DNA of 64,000 bases from Kiritimatiellia bacterium (GTDB taxonomy: Bacteria > Verrucomicrobiota > Kiritimatiellia > RFP12 > UBA1067). Shown here one piece after another: positions 1 through 8,790 of the stretch. The stretch is from NCBI GenBank assembly GCA_017454745.1, contig JAFTCL010000028.1:1-64000 (forward strand). The letters are read 5' to 3'. The translations under genes and the position numbers were made by a program. Position 1 is the first letter of the stretch, and every line of letters begins with the position of its first letter. Under the pieces are notes generated by a model, which was given only the letters and a program-made list of their open reading frames with translations, was not told where the DNA came from and ran no database searches.

Positions 1-53
1 GCATACGTGCGGCGTTTTGCCCCAATGTATTCGTTTGTTGCCATTCGTGACAT
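1..53 (-). CDS. Transposase/integrase, N-terminal fragment (runs off left edge)
   Basis: Only about 17 codons lie inside the window, read leftwards from an ATG at 53-51. A GGAGG (plus-strand cctcc, 61-65) sits 7 nt upstream, which favours this ATG over the one at 59-57, which is too close to it. The visible peptide begins MSRMATNEYIGAKRRTYA. From memory of the family, this resembles the N-terminus of DDE-type integrase/transposases in which an IG-x-RRR-x-Y segment is followed by a helix-turn-helix. The repeats at 78-98 and 133-154 would be the element's terminal repeats. The fragment is too short for a firm assignment. Confidence 0.45.
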   Translation of the reverse strand, partial: MSRMATNEYIGAKRRTY

Positions 54-77
54 GTTCATGCCTCCTATGATACCATA

Positions 78-154
78 AGTGTCCAGTATTTGACGAACGG
101 GCCCGCCAAAATTCTGCCGCCACTTTCAGAAGAGTGTCCATTATTATGACAAAC
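78..154. repeat. Two imperfect direct repeats, candidate IS end
   Basis: Positions 78-98 and 133-154 are imperfect copies of one 21-22 bp motif, both starting AGTGTCCA and continuing TATT..TGAC.AAC. A further TTGACAC, matching the inverted motif, lies at 164-170. Multiple terminal repeats just upstream of a transposase start are typical of transposase binding sites at an element end. The boundary probably lies between about 133 and 175, before the promoter of the next gene. The right end of the element is outside the window, so this is an inference. Confidence 0.4.
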
Positions 155-176
155 TGCGGTTGGTTGACACTTGTTC

Positions 177-206
177 TTGCTTTGGGGACTAAGGGTGTGG
201 TATTAT
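177..206 (+). promoter_or_regulatory. Candidate sigma70-type promoter for the 303 gene
   Basis: TTGCTT (177-182) and TATTAT (201-206) are separated by 18 nt and lie about 100 nt before the start codon at 303. An alternative -35, TTGACA at 164-169, has only a poor -10 (GACTAA) at the right distance and overlaps the candidate IS-end repeats. No experimental support. Confidence 0.3.
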
Positions 207-302
207 TTTAATGTTGTTGATTTAATGTGTATCGTATTTGTCCGTGCGGTGCGGGTTGCATACGGTGTGAATGAGGTTTTTGATTTAACCTGAGGAGTGG
301 CG

Positions 303-3300
303 ATGAAAAAGTTTTTGGTTGCGTTTGCGGTAGTTGCCACGGTGGTAGCCGCCGATGCGGCGGCGGTGCCGGATCTGGTAACGAAAGAGGCCGGTTTTTG
401 GTTTGACGCCTCGACGCTTGCGGAAGAAGCGGGGGCAAGCCTTGACACGTGGAATGATGTGCGCGGGGAGGGGTATCCAAGCCTTTCCACGTACACCGCC
501 ACCAAGCCGCAGGTGATTCGGATTGCGGACGGCGAACTCGCCGGGAAAAAGGCGGTTACCTTTTTCACCGTCGGCACGGAGTGTGACATGCGATTCCCAT
601 CTACGCAGGAGATTAAGACGGCGTTCTTCGTGGTCGATATCGACCAGGAACAGTACGCCTTTCTCCTCGGCGGCCCCAGCAATGGAACGGCACCGTACAA
701 CTACGGTTTCCACCGCAACGGCGGCGGCGCATACCGTTACCAATACAGTATCACCTCCGTGCAGTACTGGAACGACGGAAGAGTTGTCGCCGCGCCGCAG
801 ACTGACAAGATTCCAACCGGATACCAGCTCATCACGTGGAGATGGGAGTCTGCCGCCCAAGTGCTGAACATCTGCAGCGACCGGGGCATTTCCGGGCGCA
901 TCGGCGGCAAGCGACTGTGCGAAGTCGTAGCATTCAGCCGCGAGCTGGACATAGCGGAACGGAGCGTAGTGGAAGGCTACCTCAAGGCGAAGTGGTGGCA
1001 GGGATCGGTGTCGGAGTCGAAAGCGGCCACGCTCATGCTGGGCAGAAAGGCGCAGGTGCACTTCGACGCAGCCGAGGCCTCTAGCTTCCACTTCGATATC
1101 GTTGGCGACGACACCGCCGTGTCGCAGTGGGACGACCTCTCCGGAAACGATAACCACTTCACGCCAGGGGAGACCTGGGGTACGAAAAACGGCATCAACT
1201 ACGGTACCGTGGGCACGGTGGCCGAAAAGCCGGTCTTCAACGCCGGCGCCGTTTCGAGCGGCATTGACCTAAAGCTCGCATCCCGCATCACCAACACCCG
1301 CACCGTCTTTATCGTGACTGAAATCGACCGCGCCGAGCATGCCTTCTGGCTGGGCGATTCACCAAACTCCACCTACCATTTCCACCGCGGCTCCGGTGGA
1401 CAGTATTCCAATCCCAATCACAGCCGCATCTACAAATACGGCACAATCTGGGCGAACGGATGCAAGATCGTCGACCAGGGGCAGCAGTATCCCGAACCGA
1501 ACGGAGGGCTGACGGTGTACACGCTGCGCTCGTCCCAGAACTGCGAGTGGAGCACTCTCGGCCAGGACCGCAACATCTCCAACCGCAACGGCGGCAAGCG
1601 CGTGGCGGAGATATTAACCTTTTCGGAAGAGCTTGGCGAAGCCGACCGTACCGGGATAGAAAAGCTGTTGATGGAGAAGTGGTGTCCGTCGGAAGAATAC
1701 ATCAATGCGCTCATCGCCGACGCACCCGTGCATGTGGACGCATCCTCCGCCGACAATTTCAACTACTCCGGCGACACCATAACTGGATGGAAGAACCAAG
1801 GCGCCGGCGCGGATCTCGTAAAGCCGGACAAGCTTTACAAGGAATCTGCCGAGCGGGAGTGTTACCCCGGCTCCTACGGCTACACGAACGGCGTACCCGC
1901 CTTCCTCATGGGCCCCCACAGCTCATACATCGACATGTACTTCACGCGCCTCACGAACGTCCGGACCGTATTCTGGGCGATGGACATTGTGCGCGACAAA
2001 GAAGCATTCTTCCTCGCCGACGGCAAGAACGAAGTGATCCAGAATGCGGGGACATACCATTTCCACCGCGGCATCGGAGCGTCCGATTTGGGGTGTTACG
2101 CTTCGGCTAGCTATAGTGCTAGCGGATACAAGAATGGACCGATGTACTGCGATGATGATATCGTGGTGTCGATGACGACCGAACGTCCGCCGTTCGGAAC
2201 CCATGTGTTCGACATCTCTTCTTACGAGAATCTCACGGCATCGTCCATCTCCGCCGACCGCTGGTGCAACGACCGTAACGGCGGCAGGGCGATTTCCGAG
2301 CTGCTGATCCTCACTGTTCAAGTCTCTGGACTCACGCGAAAAGCGATCCGTGATCGCATCGCGGCGAAGTGGACGCGCAGCTGCGGCTGGGCGGGCGCGG
2401 GCGATGTCGAGTGGGGCGCGGGCAAGTACCGTGTGTTCGGCGCGGATGCGACCGTACCCGCGGAGGGCGCGTCTGCGGACGGCATCGGGTTTACGGCAAG
2501 CGCGGAGCTTTCCGGCGGCACGCTGACGCTCGGCGATGGCGGCTTCTTTGCCTCCGAAGGAACCGAGGTCACGGTGTCCGCTCCGGTTGCCGGCAAGCTG
2601 GGCGTGTACGGTCCCGGCACGGTGGCGCTTTCCCAGAAGCTTGGCATGGTGGATTCGCTTTCGGTCGGCTACGGGGCAACGCTTGTTCTGCCGCCGGGCG
2701 GAACGGTGACTGGCGGAATCTCCATTCTTGAGAACGGCAGAATCGTCTTGGACGTCTCGGAACTCGCCGAGAAGGAGTATGTGGTGATGACATTCGGGAA
2801 CGTACTCCTTCCGGCAGGTGGTACGCTGTACGACTATGTGTCGTTGTCCGGCGGGGAAGGGCACTACTTTACCGTGTCGGAGGACGGCACCGCTCTGTAC
2901 GTGAACTCCCCAAACGTGGCGGTGACGGCCGAGTGGACAGCCGCCGAGAGCGGGGAGATTGAGAATCCTCTCAACTGGTCTTGTCGGAACATCGACGGCG
3001 AGCTGTTGCAGGACGTGATACCTGAGCACAGCACGAAGTCCGTGAAGTTCAATGCGGACTGCGATTTGCGCGTTCTCGGACCCGTGGCGTTTGCTGACGG
3101 CGCGACATTCGACTTGAACGGCCACTCGGTGCAGATCGCGGGGAAGTTGGACGTTGACTACGCGAACGCCACTTTCTCGAATGCCGTAGAGGGCGAAGCG
3201 GCTGAACTGCACGTGGAGGTTGCTTCCGGCTTGAATGTCACCAACGAGAGTGTGGTGATAAACGGTAACTTGAAGCTCGTCAAGGACGGCGCTGGCACGC

Positions 3301-4307
3301 TGGCGGTATCGAAGGAGCAACAGGCGTACACCGGCGGCACGGATGTCGCGGTCGGCACGTTCGAGACTCTTCCAGTGAAGCATTTCTCCCCGAGCCGTCT
3401 GGTGCTCGGCCAGAAGGGTAACACCACCACCGTGCGCGCGGGCGCCATGTTCCGCCTGAACGCCTTGTACGGCGAAGCGGACGCCGACTACCGCTTCGTG
3501 CTCGACGGTGGCACGCTGGAGGGCTGCGGAGAAGATCTTCCGAGTAATTGGGGGCAGTTCCATTCCATAGTGCTATCCGCCGACTCCAAATTCATCGTCA
3601 ACACCCACACGGGGCTGCGTCCGGGCGGGTCTTTCAGGGCGACCACGCTTGACCTCGGCGGACACACCCTGACCGTGCAGATCAACACCGGCGGCAAGAA
3701 CTTCTACCTGTATGACACTACCATAAAGAACGGCGTAATCGACATCATTTCGGGCGGGTGGCTGGAGATAGGCAAGATCTATACCGCCGGCATCGAGGCG
3801 CGTGATGTCGATTTCCGCGTGGGCAGCGCGTTGCGGGTCAACGCGCCAATCTCCGTGCGCAATTACGAGCAGATCTTTAAAGGTTCTACGAGCAACAACC
3901 AGGGAACCTCCGCGTTCAATGTGTACGGCGTGTTCAAGCCGGCGGCGGATCACGACCACTTCTACGGCTGCACGATGCAGGACGGTTCGACCATCGATCT
4001 TTCCGACAGGACCGGGGAGTGGTCCACGAAATCCGCGTTCTCCAGCGGGTTGAACACCGTGACTTTCGCGGATGGCGCAACGGTGACGATTAAGCTGGAG
4101 GGACGTGAGGATTTGAAGGCGTTGTCGGAATCCGAAAGCCCGTATGTCGTGACGTGGCCGCTGGACGATGCGGGAGATCCGGTTGAGCCGTCGAACGTGT
4201 CGTTTGTTGCCGACGAGTGGACGGAGCAGAACCGTTTCCTTCTCCGTAAAGACGCGAAGGGGCTTAAGCTGCTCTATAACAACGGCACTTTAATAATCTT
4301 CCTTTAA
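303..4307 (+). CDS. Secreted protein with three repeated lectin-like modules and an autotransporter-type beta-strand repeat
   Basis: The protein has 1,334 residues. The ATG at 303 is chosen over the in-frame GTG at 297 because GAGGA (292-296) is 6 nt upstream. A signal peptide is clear (MKKFLVAFAVVATVVAADA). Three homologous modules of about 200 residues follow. Each has a 'TVF..DI/EID' strand, an 'FHRG/FHRNG' turn and a closing 'DR.....GGKR..E...FS.EL' segment ending in a helix with 'KW' (near residues 206-232, 433-460 and 662-690). They look like concanavalin/LamG-type beta-sandwiches. Near residues 992-1024 is a textbook passenger-associated repeat (KDGAGTL, then YTGGT.V..GT). There is no C-terminal beta-barrel and no obvious sorting signal, so export beyond the Sec step is unexplained. 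It is probably a surface or secreted glycan-associated protein; ligand unknown. Confidence 0.7.
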   Translation: MKKFLVAFAVVATVVAADAAAVPDLVTKEAGFWFDASTLAEEAGASLDTWNDVRGEGYPSLSTYTATKPQVIRIADGELAGKKAVTFFTVGTECDMRFPSTQEIKTAFFVVDIDQEQYAFLLGGPSNGTAPYNYGFHRNGGGAYRYQYSITSVQYWNDGRVVAAPQTDKIPTGYQLITWRWESAAQVLNICSDRGISGRIGGKRLCEVVAFSRELDIAERSVVEGYLKAKWWQGSVSESKAATLMLGRKAQVHFDAAEASSFHFDIVGDDTAVSQWDDLSGNDNHFTPGETWGTKNGINYGTVGTVAEKPVFNAGAVSSGIDLKLASRITNTRTVFIVTEIDRAEHAFWLGDSPNSTYHFHRGSGGQYSNPNHSRIYKYGTIWANGCKIVDQGQQYPEPNGGLTVYTLRSSQNCEWSTLGQDRNISNRNGGKRVAEILTFSEELGEADRTGIEKLLMEKWCPSEEYINALIADAPVHVDASSADNFNYSGDTITGWKNQGAGADLVKPDKLYKESAERECYPGSYGYTNGVPAFLMGPHSSYIDMYFTRLTNVRTVFWAMDIVRDKEAFFLADGKNEVIQNAGTYHFHRGIGASDLGCYASASYSASGYKNGPMYCDDDIVVSMTTERPPFGTHVFDISSYENLTASSISADRWCNDRNGGRAISELLILTVQVSGLTRKAIRDRIAAKWTRSCGWAGAGDVEWGAGKYRVFGADATVPAEGASADGIGFTASAELSGGTLTLGDGGFFASEGTEVTVSAPVAGKLGVYGPGTVALSQKLGMVDSLSVGYGATLVLPPGGTVTGGISILENGRIVLDVSELAEKEYVVMTFGNVLLPAGGTLYDYVSLSGGEGHYFTVSEDGTALYVNSPNVAVTAEWTAAESGEIENPLNWSCRNIDGELLQDVIPEHSTKSVKFNADCDLRVLGPVAFADGATFDLNGHSVQIAGKLDVDYANATFSNAVEGEAAELHVEVASGLNVTNESVVINGNLKLVKDGAGTLAVSKEQQAYTGGTDVAVGTFETLPVKHFSPSRLVLGQKGNTTTVRAGAMFRLNALYGEADADYRFVLDGGTLEGCGEDLPSNWGQFHSIVLSADSKFIVNTHTGLRPGGSFRATTLDLGGHTLTVQINTGGKNFYLYDTTIKNGVIDIISGGWLEIGKIYTAGIEARDVDFRVGSALRVNAPISVRNYEQIFKGSTSNNQGTSAFNVYGVFKPAADHDHFYGCTMQDGSTIDLSDRTGEWSTKSAFSSGLNTVTFADGATVTIKLEGREDLKALSESESPYVVTWPLDDAGDPVEPSNVSFVADEWTEQNRFLLRKDAKGLKLLYNNGTLIIFL

Positions 4308-4323
4308 TATGCTGACCGCGTGG

Positions 4324-6237
4324 TCAACGGTGCATCAGTTTGACCGATTTGTCCCAGGGCAGGTTGCGCAGCGATTTGATTAGGCAGGTTAGCCGCAATC
4401 GCTGCGCATCGTTTACCGGGGAAGATTCGTTGTTGAGCTGGCCTCGCAGTTTTTCGGTGTGCGCGATCCAAATCGCGGTAATTAGGTCTTTTGCCGCTTC
4501 TTCAGGAGAGATTTCCTGTGCGCACAGCAGTTTCTGGCTGCCGGCGGTAAGTTCCGCGATCAGGGGTTGCCACTTCGGATCGGCGGACTGGCAGAATTGC
4601 GGTAACAGGTCTTCGCCCCCGTCGAGTTCCTTGAATATGGTTTCCATTAGACTCTGGGCAAACGGATGCGTCACCATGTCAACAGGCAGATGCGCTCGAA
4701 TCAGCTCCAACACGTTACGCTGGTGTTCGCATTCAATCAGCAGTTCGCAAAGCAGCCGCTCGTTGAGCGGTGGCGGATCGGGCGGCACCTCGCCCGGCTC
4801 AAAATCTTCCGCGGTGCCGGGTACATCTTCTGTTGGTAGGTCGTATTGATCGGTTTGGATGTTCCGGCTTTCCGAATGCGCGTCTTTCGCCCATTCGATT
4901 TTTTGCGCCGCCCGTTTCTGCTGTTGCTCTCTCAACTGGTCCAAATCCTCCTCCAGTGCGGAGAACGGCAGGTGCAGCAGGTCGGAAGCTTCCTGCAACA
5001 GTCGTGAACGCAAGGTGGCGGCGGGGCATCCAGAAAGCATTTCCAGCACTTTGCGGGAAATACGGTTCACCGCATCGATGGAATCGGGAGACGATTCGCC
5101 GTGCCGTAAGGTTTCAATTTGGAATTCGGTTATTGAACTCGCTCCGTCAAGCAACTCCTGAAACGGCTGCGGCCCGCGATCGCGGAGCATGGAGTCTGGA
5201 TCATCGCCCGGCGGCAACGCTGCGACCCGGACCGGGATGGACTCGGCAAGAAACAGCGCCCCGGTTCGGAGCGCGGCCTTGCGGCCAGCGTTGTCGCCGT
5301 CGAACACCAGCACCGCGCAGTCGGCATAGCGTTTTACCAGCTTTACGTGGTCGGGGGTGAAAGCGGTGCCTTGGGAGGCGATGGCGGTGTCAAAACCGCT
5401 CGCGTGGCAGCGGATCACGTCGATTTGGCCTTCGCATACGATCACCTCGCGCCGGGGATGTTTGGTGATCGGGGCGGCGGCCCGGTCGAGCGCGTAAAGC
5501 ACCCGGCCCTTGGTAAAGACCTCGGTCTCCGGAGAGTTGACGTATTTGGCCGGATGCGCCTTGGTGTCCAGAATCCGTCCGCTGAACGCCACCACGCGCC
5601 CCTGGGTGTCGCGGATGGGAAACATTAACCGGCCGCGAAACCGATCGAAATAATCGTTGGGCGCGCGGGAGTTTTTCGGTTCGGACAACACTCCGGCGGC
5701 TACCATTTCCTCTGGTGTGTACCCGTGTTTGTCTGCCCATGTCAAAAGACAGTTTTTACTTTTTGCGGGGGCGTATCCGATGCCGAAAGCCTCCACCACC
5801 GCGTCGGACAGTTTTCGCTTGGCGAGGTAGTCGCGGGCAGGCGCGGCTTCGGCGGTTTGGCTAAGGCACCGCTGGTAGAATGCCGCCAGATCGGCGTTCA
5901 ATGAGTAGAGCCGCGCCCGCAGTTTGGCTTTGGGGTTGTCGGTCACGACAAGTTTCACGCCGGCCTGCGCGGCCAGCCGCTCCACCGCGTCCTGGAATGT
6001 CAGCCCCTCGTACCGCATGAGGAACTTGAAAATGTCGCCGGACTCGCCGCATCCGAAACAATGGTAAAACTGCTTTCCTGAATTGACGTGGAACGAAGGC
6101 GTCTTTTCCTGATGGAAGGGACAACAGCCGACGAGCGAGCTGCCGGAGCGTTTCAGCTGGATCCGGTTCCCGATAACATCCTCAATGGGCAGCCGGGATT
6201 TAATCTCTTCAAGAATCTGCTCGTCGTATCTTGGCAT
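4324..6237 (-). CDS. dnaG: DNA primase DnaG
   Basis: A 637-aa primase that makes RNA primers for the replication fork. The N-terminal CHC2 zinc finger is complete (C39, H42, C60, C63, in CCPFH and HCFGCGESGD). It is followed by the catalytic core and a Toprim domain with the conserved glutamate (VCEGQIDV, near residue 266) and the DGD metal motif (VFDGDNAG, near residue 315). The C-terminal third, acidic and proline-rich around PPDPPPLNE and then helical, fits the helicase-binding domain. Length is typical. It is the last gene of the minus-strand shape/housekeeping block, 14 nt after the BatD-like gene, and converges on the 303-4307 gene with only 16 nt between the stops. Confidence 0.96.
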   Translation of the reverse strand: MPRYDEQILEEIKSRLPIEDVIGNRIQLKRSGSSLVGCCPFHQEKTPSFHVNSGKQFYHCFGCGESGDIFKFLMRYEGLTFQDAVERLAAQAGVKLVVTDNPKAKLRARLYSLNADLAAFYQRCLSQTAEAAPARDYLAKRKLSDAVVEAFGIGYAPAKSKNCLLTWADKHGYTPEEMVAAGVLSEPKNSRAPNDYFDRFRGRLMFPIRDTQGRVVAFSGRILDTKAHPAKYVNSPETEVFTKGRVLYALDRAAAPITKHPRREVIVCEGQIDVIRCHASGFDTAIASQGTAFTPDHVKLVKRYADCAVLVFDGDNAGRKAALRTGALFLAESIPVRVAALPPGDDPDSMLRDRGPQPFQELLDGASSITEFQIETLRHGESSPDSIDAVNRISRKVLEMLSGCPAATLRSRLLQEASDLLHLPFSALEEDLDQLREQQQKRAAQKIEWAKDAHSESRNIQTDQYDLPTEDVPGTAEDFEPGEVPPDPPPLNERLLCELLIECEHQRNVLELIRAHLPVDMVTHPFAQSLMETIFKELDGGEDLLPQFCQSADPKWQPLIAELTAGSQKLLCAQEISPEEAAKDLITAIWIAHTEKLRGQLNNESSPVNDAQRLRLTCLIKSLRNLPWDKSVKLMHR

Positions 6238-6251
6238 AGACGCTTTGGGGC

Positions 6252-7355
6252 TTATTGCCCGCTTTCAATCATGTCTCCGGGAATCCAACCGCGGCGACCT
6301 CCGAACTCCACTCGCACCCAGTTGTTGGCGGATTCCAACGGGGTGACTTTTGCGCCGGGGCTGACTTGGAAGAGCGAGGCGGATTTTGCCGACGGGGCCA
6401 GCCGGGCCTCGCAGTGCGCTTTTACCGGCAACTGCTTTTTCTTGGAAATCAACGCCGCCAGATTCACCGGTGTGATTGCGGCGGGAGTTTCTTCAGGAGG
6501 CAGCTCGGTGTGGATGACCTTTACCCCGCCGTCACCTGACGGGGCGGCGGACTCCGAGACGGTCAGTTTAAACGGCCCGGCCGAGGTCTGCTCGTATTTT
6601 CCGCTGGCCGGATTGAAGAAACTTAAACTGGCGGCGGGAATCTCCGATGCTTGCGTGCCTAGCGGGATCCACACTTGTTCCGTCCGCCGTTTAAGCGGTT
6701 CGTTTTCAATCGTCTTGGGCGGATAGATTTTGAACGCCGGGTCGGATTTCGGTTGCGGCACGGCGCAATCCCCTAACCACCCCTTGCCGTCCAGCACGAG
6801 GGTTAGCTTAACAATGTCGCCGGGGCAGGCTTCGCTTTTGGAAAGACTTCCGCGTAAAGCGAATTTTCCGATCGCGCCGCTGAAATCGTCCGGGCGGCCG
6901 GCCTCCGGCAACTCCAACACTTTAAACCCGACCGGCTTGAGCTGGCATTGCTGCGGGAAAGCCCGCCAATGAGAGAACAACCCGCTGTTCACCCGTTCCA
7001 CCAGCGAGCAGCTGATCTGCAACGCCAGTTGCAGGTCTGCCGGAGCGGAGGCTCTGCCGTCCACGGCGAAACGGTGCACTGTTACCGACTGGAGGGTGTC
7101 TCCCATAGTTTCGCGGGTTTGCGACACTTTACGGATGCGCTCCCAGCGGAAAGCGTCGTTTTTGGGCAAGCCGAAAAAACGGATGTCCTCCATCTCGCTT
7201 CCAAAGGTAACCGTGATCTCGCACTGGAGTTCAAACGGCTGGTTTACATAAATCCGTTCCGGGGTCACGGAAACTTTGCTTTTCAGAATCGCCCCCGCGA
7301 ACGCGCTGTTCGCCGCCGCCAGCATCGCCGCCAGCCAAAAGACCCGTCTGTTCAT
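6252..7355 (-). CDS. BatD-like exported protein with C-terminal SH3-like domain
   Basis: A 367-aa protein with a signal peptide (MNRRVFWLAAMLAAANSAFA). The body is made of beta-sandwich segments like those of BatD ('oxygen tolerance') proteins: repeated 'V.P..IYVNQPFELQCEI' and 'GDIVKLTLVLDGKG' strands with 'P' and 'F.IYPP' motifs. The last ~60 residues (SLFQVSPGAKVTPLES..WVRVEFGGRRGWI) form a bacterial SH3 domain, a wall- or peptide-binding fold. No TM helix is evident at the C-terminus, unlike classic BatD. Its ATG overlaps the stop of the kinase gene (ATGA), so it is probably translationally coupled. It sits in an operon with dnaG. Other Bat genes (MoxR, BatA/B) are not nearby, so function is uncertain. 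Confidence 0.6.
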   Translation of the reverse strand: MNRRVFWLAAMLAAANSAFAGAILKSKVSVTPERIYVNQPFELQCEITVTFGSEMEDIRFFGLPKNDAFRWERIRKVSQTRETMGDTLQSVTVHRFAVDGRASAPADLQLALQISCSLVERVNSGLFSHWRAFPQQCQLKPVGFKVLELPEAGRPDDFSGAIGKFALRGSLSKSEACPGDIVKLTLVLDGKGWLGDCAVPQPKSDPAFKIYPPKTIENEPLKRRTEQVWIPLGTQASEIPAASLSFFNPASGKYEQTSAGPFKLTVSESAAPSGDGGVKVIHTELPPEETPAAITPVNLAALISKKKQLPVKAHCEARLAPSAKSASLFQVSPGAKVTPLESANNWVRVEFGGRRGWIPGDMIESGQ

Positions 7356-8761
7356 TCAAGCTCCTTTGCCGCCAGCTTCGCGCCGCCGAGCGCGGCGGAA
7401 TCGGTGACCTCCAACGGCACCACTTGGGCCTTGAAGATGTCCGCCAGCACTTCGCGGATGCCGCGGCTGCGGGAAGCACCGCCGGTGACACGGATTTCGC
7501 TGAAATCCCCGATCCAGCGCGTGTGCTCGCGCATATTGCCGATTTGCCCCTCGACCACGGCCCTGATTTTAACCTCCGGCGCGGCGGCGGCGTAATCGAA
7601 ATTGGCCTTGATGCCCAATTCTTTCGACGGTGGGGTGATCTCCGGCTCGAACCACGGCAAGGCTTGCCGTCCGAGGTTTCCGGGCGGCGTCAAATCGAAC
7701 GCGGTCTCGTCAAAGAATTTCCAGTCCACGCCGATTTCGCGCCGCACCCGGTCGCGGGCGAGCGAACCGTTCTTGAAGCAAGTCAGGCACATGCAGCCTC
7801 CCGCCGGGTTACCAAAGACATGGCCGCAACCGTCGGGGTCGGTGTGGAAATGGTCCATCGCCGCGAAGAAAGTGTCACTGGTACCGAGACTAACCACCGC
7901 GCAACCGGGTTTTTCCGCCCCGCAACCCACTAGGCTGGCGGGATTGTCGCCGGTCCAAACCGCAACCGGAATGCCGGGCCGCAGTCCGTATTTGGCGAAG
8001 TACGGGTGCAGATTACCAGCGCGTCCGTCCCGCACCGGCGGAAGCTTCTTGATAAGCCCAGGCGCGGTGAATTCGGCAATTTCCGGATCCCAGGCGTTGG
8101 TGTGCAGGTTCAGCAGATTCATGCCAGCGCCGTCGCCGCGGTCAATCGGGGCGGTGCCGCCAATCAGCACCGAACAGAGGAACGAGCTGACCAGATGAAT
8201 GTCGGTGGTGTTGGCGTACTCTTCCGGGCAGGTCCGCCAGAAGCGGCGGATTTGCGGTCCGGTGAACCGCTCGATCGCGGGCGATCCTGTATCGGTCTGG
8301 AGCCGTCCCCCGAACCGCGCGCTCAGCTCGCGGCATTCGTTGCCGGTGGAGCTGTCCATCCAAATCGGGGCGGCGGGGCGGGCGAACGCCGTGGCTAGCT
8401 GTTCCGCCAAGGTGCGTTCCGGGTTGAGCGCGGGCAGAATCTCGCGCCAGTTGCGGTTGAGGTAAACCGAACCGTGCTGCTGGCCGTCGCCGCCGATGGC
8501 GGCGATTTCCGACATCGGGGCGCCCGCGGAATTTAGGCGGCCGAACAGCATGTCTAGCGCGTCCAGCCACATCATGGGGTCGGACTGTTTAACCAACGGG
8601 TCGGGATTGGGCAGCACGCCGTCCGGGCAACCGTACTGGGGCAGGTCGGCCCCGAAATTAACCGAGGCGGTTGCCGCCACCCGGTCTTCCGCCGGATCAT
8701 AAATGCATGCTTTTACGCCCTGGGTGCTGCTGTCGATACCTAACGTGTAACGTTTTTGCAT
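7352..8761 (-). CDS. FGGY-family carbohydrate kinase (xylulokinase-like)
   Basis: A 469-aa cytosolic ATP-dependent sugar kinase. The N-terminal ATPase fold begins LGIDSSTQGVKACIYDP, the phosphate-binding motif of FGGY kinases. 'IGGDGQQHGSVYL' near residues 88-100 matches the xylulokinase-type substrate loop (SGQQHG in close relatives). The C-terminal half has 'GLRPGIPVAVWTGDNPASLVG', a 'VSLGTSDTFFA' phosphate-2 loop and 'VTGGASRSRGIREVLADIF', the adenosine loop. It is translationally coupled to the BatD-like gene. It lies among cell-shape and replication genes rather than a xylose operon, so the physiological substrate (xylulose or another ketose) cannot be read from context. Confidence 0.85.
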   Translation of the reverse strand: MQKRYTLGIDSSTQGVKACIYDPAEDRVAATASVNFGADLPQYGCPDGVLPNPDPLVKQSDPMMWLDALDMLFGRLNSAGAPMSEIAAIGGDGQQHGSVYLNRNWREILPALNPERTLAEQLATAFARPAAPIWMDSSTGNECRELSARFGGRLQTDTGSPAIERFTGPQIRRFWRTCPEEYANTTDIHLVSSFLCSVLIGGTAPIDRGDGAGMNLLNLHTNAWDPEIAEFTAPGLIKKLPPVRDGRAGNLHPYFAKYGLRPGIPVAVWTGDNPASLVGCGAEKPGCAVVSLGTSDTFFAAMDHFHTDPDGCGHVFGNPAGGCMCLTCFKNGSLARDRVRREIGVDWKFFDETAFDLTPPGNLGRQALPWFEPEITPPSKELGIKANFDYAAAAPEVKIRAVVEGQIGNMREHTRWIGDFSEIRVTGGASRSRGIREVLADIFKAQVVPLEVTDSAALGGAKLAAKELE

Positions 8762-8790
8762 AGCAGGAACCTTTCGTTTGGCTAAAGTTG

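Noticed and set aside
285-1157. 290-codon minus-strand ORF opposite the 303-4307 gene
   Set aside because: It lies in the antisense of a gene with a signal peptide and repeated modules, has no family motif and is Arg/Val-rich, as expected for a shadow frame of GC-rich DNA.
1923-3563. 546-codon minus-strand ORF inside the same gene
   Set aside because: Long only because high GC depletes stops. No ribosome site, domain or signal was found, and the sense-strand protein is coherent.
4311-4326. Small hairpin TGACC/GGTCA between the convergent 303-4307 gene and dnaG, considered as a bidirectional terminator
   Set aside because: A five-base stem overlapping the dnaG stop with no T-run; too weak to call.
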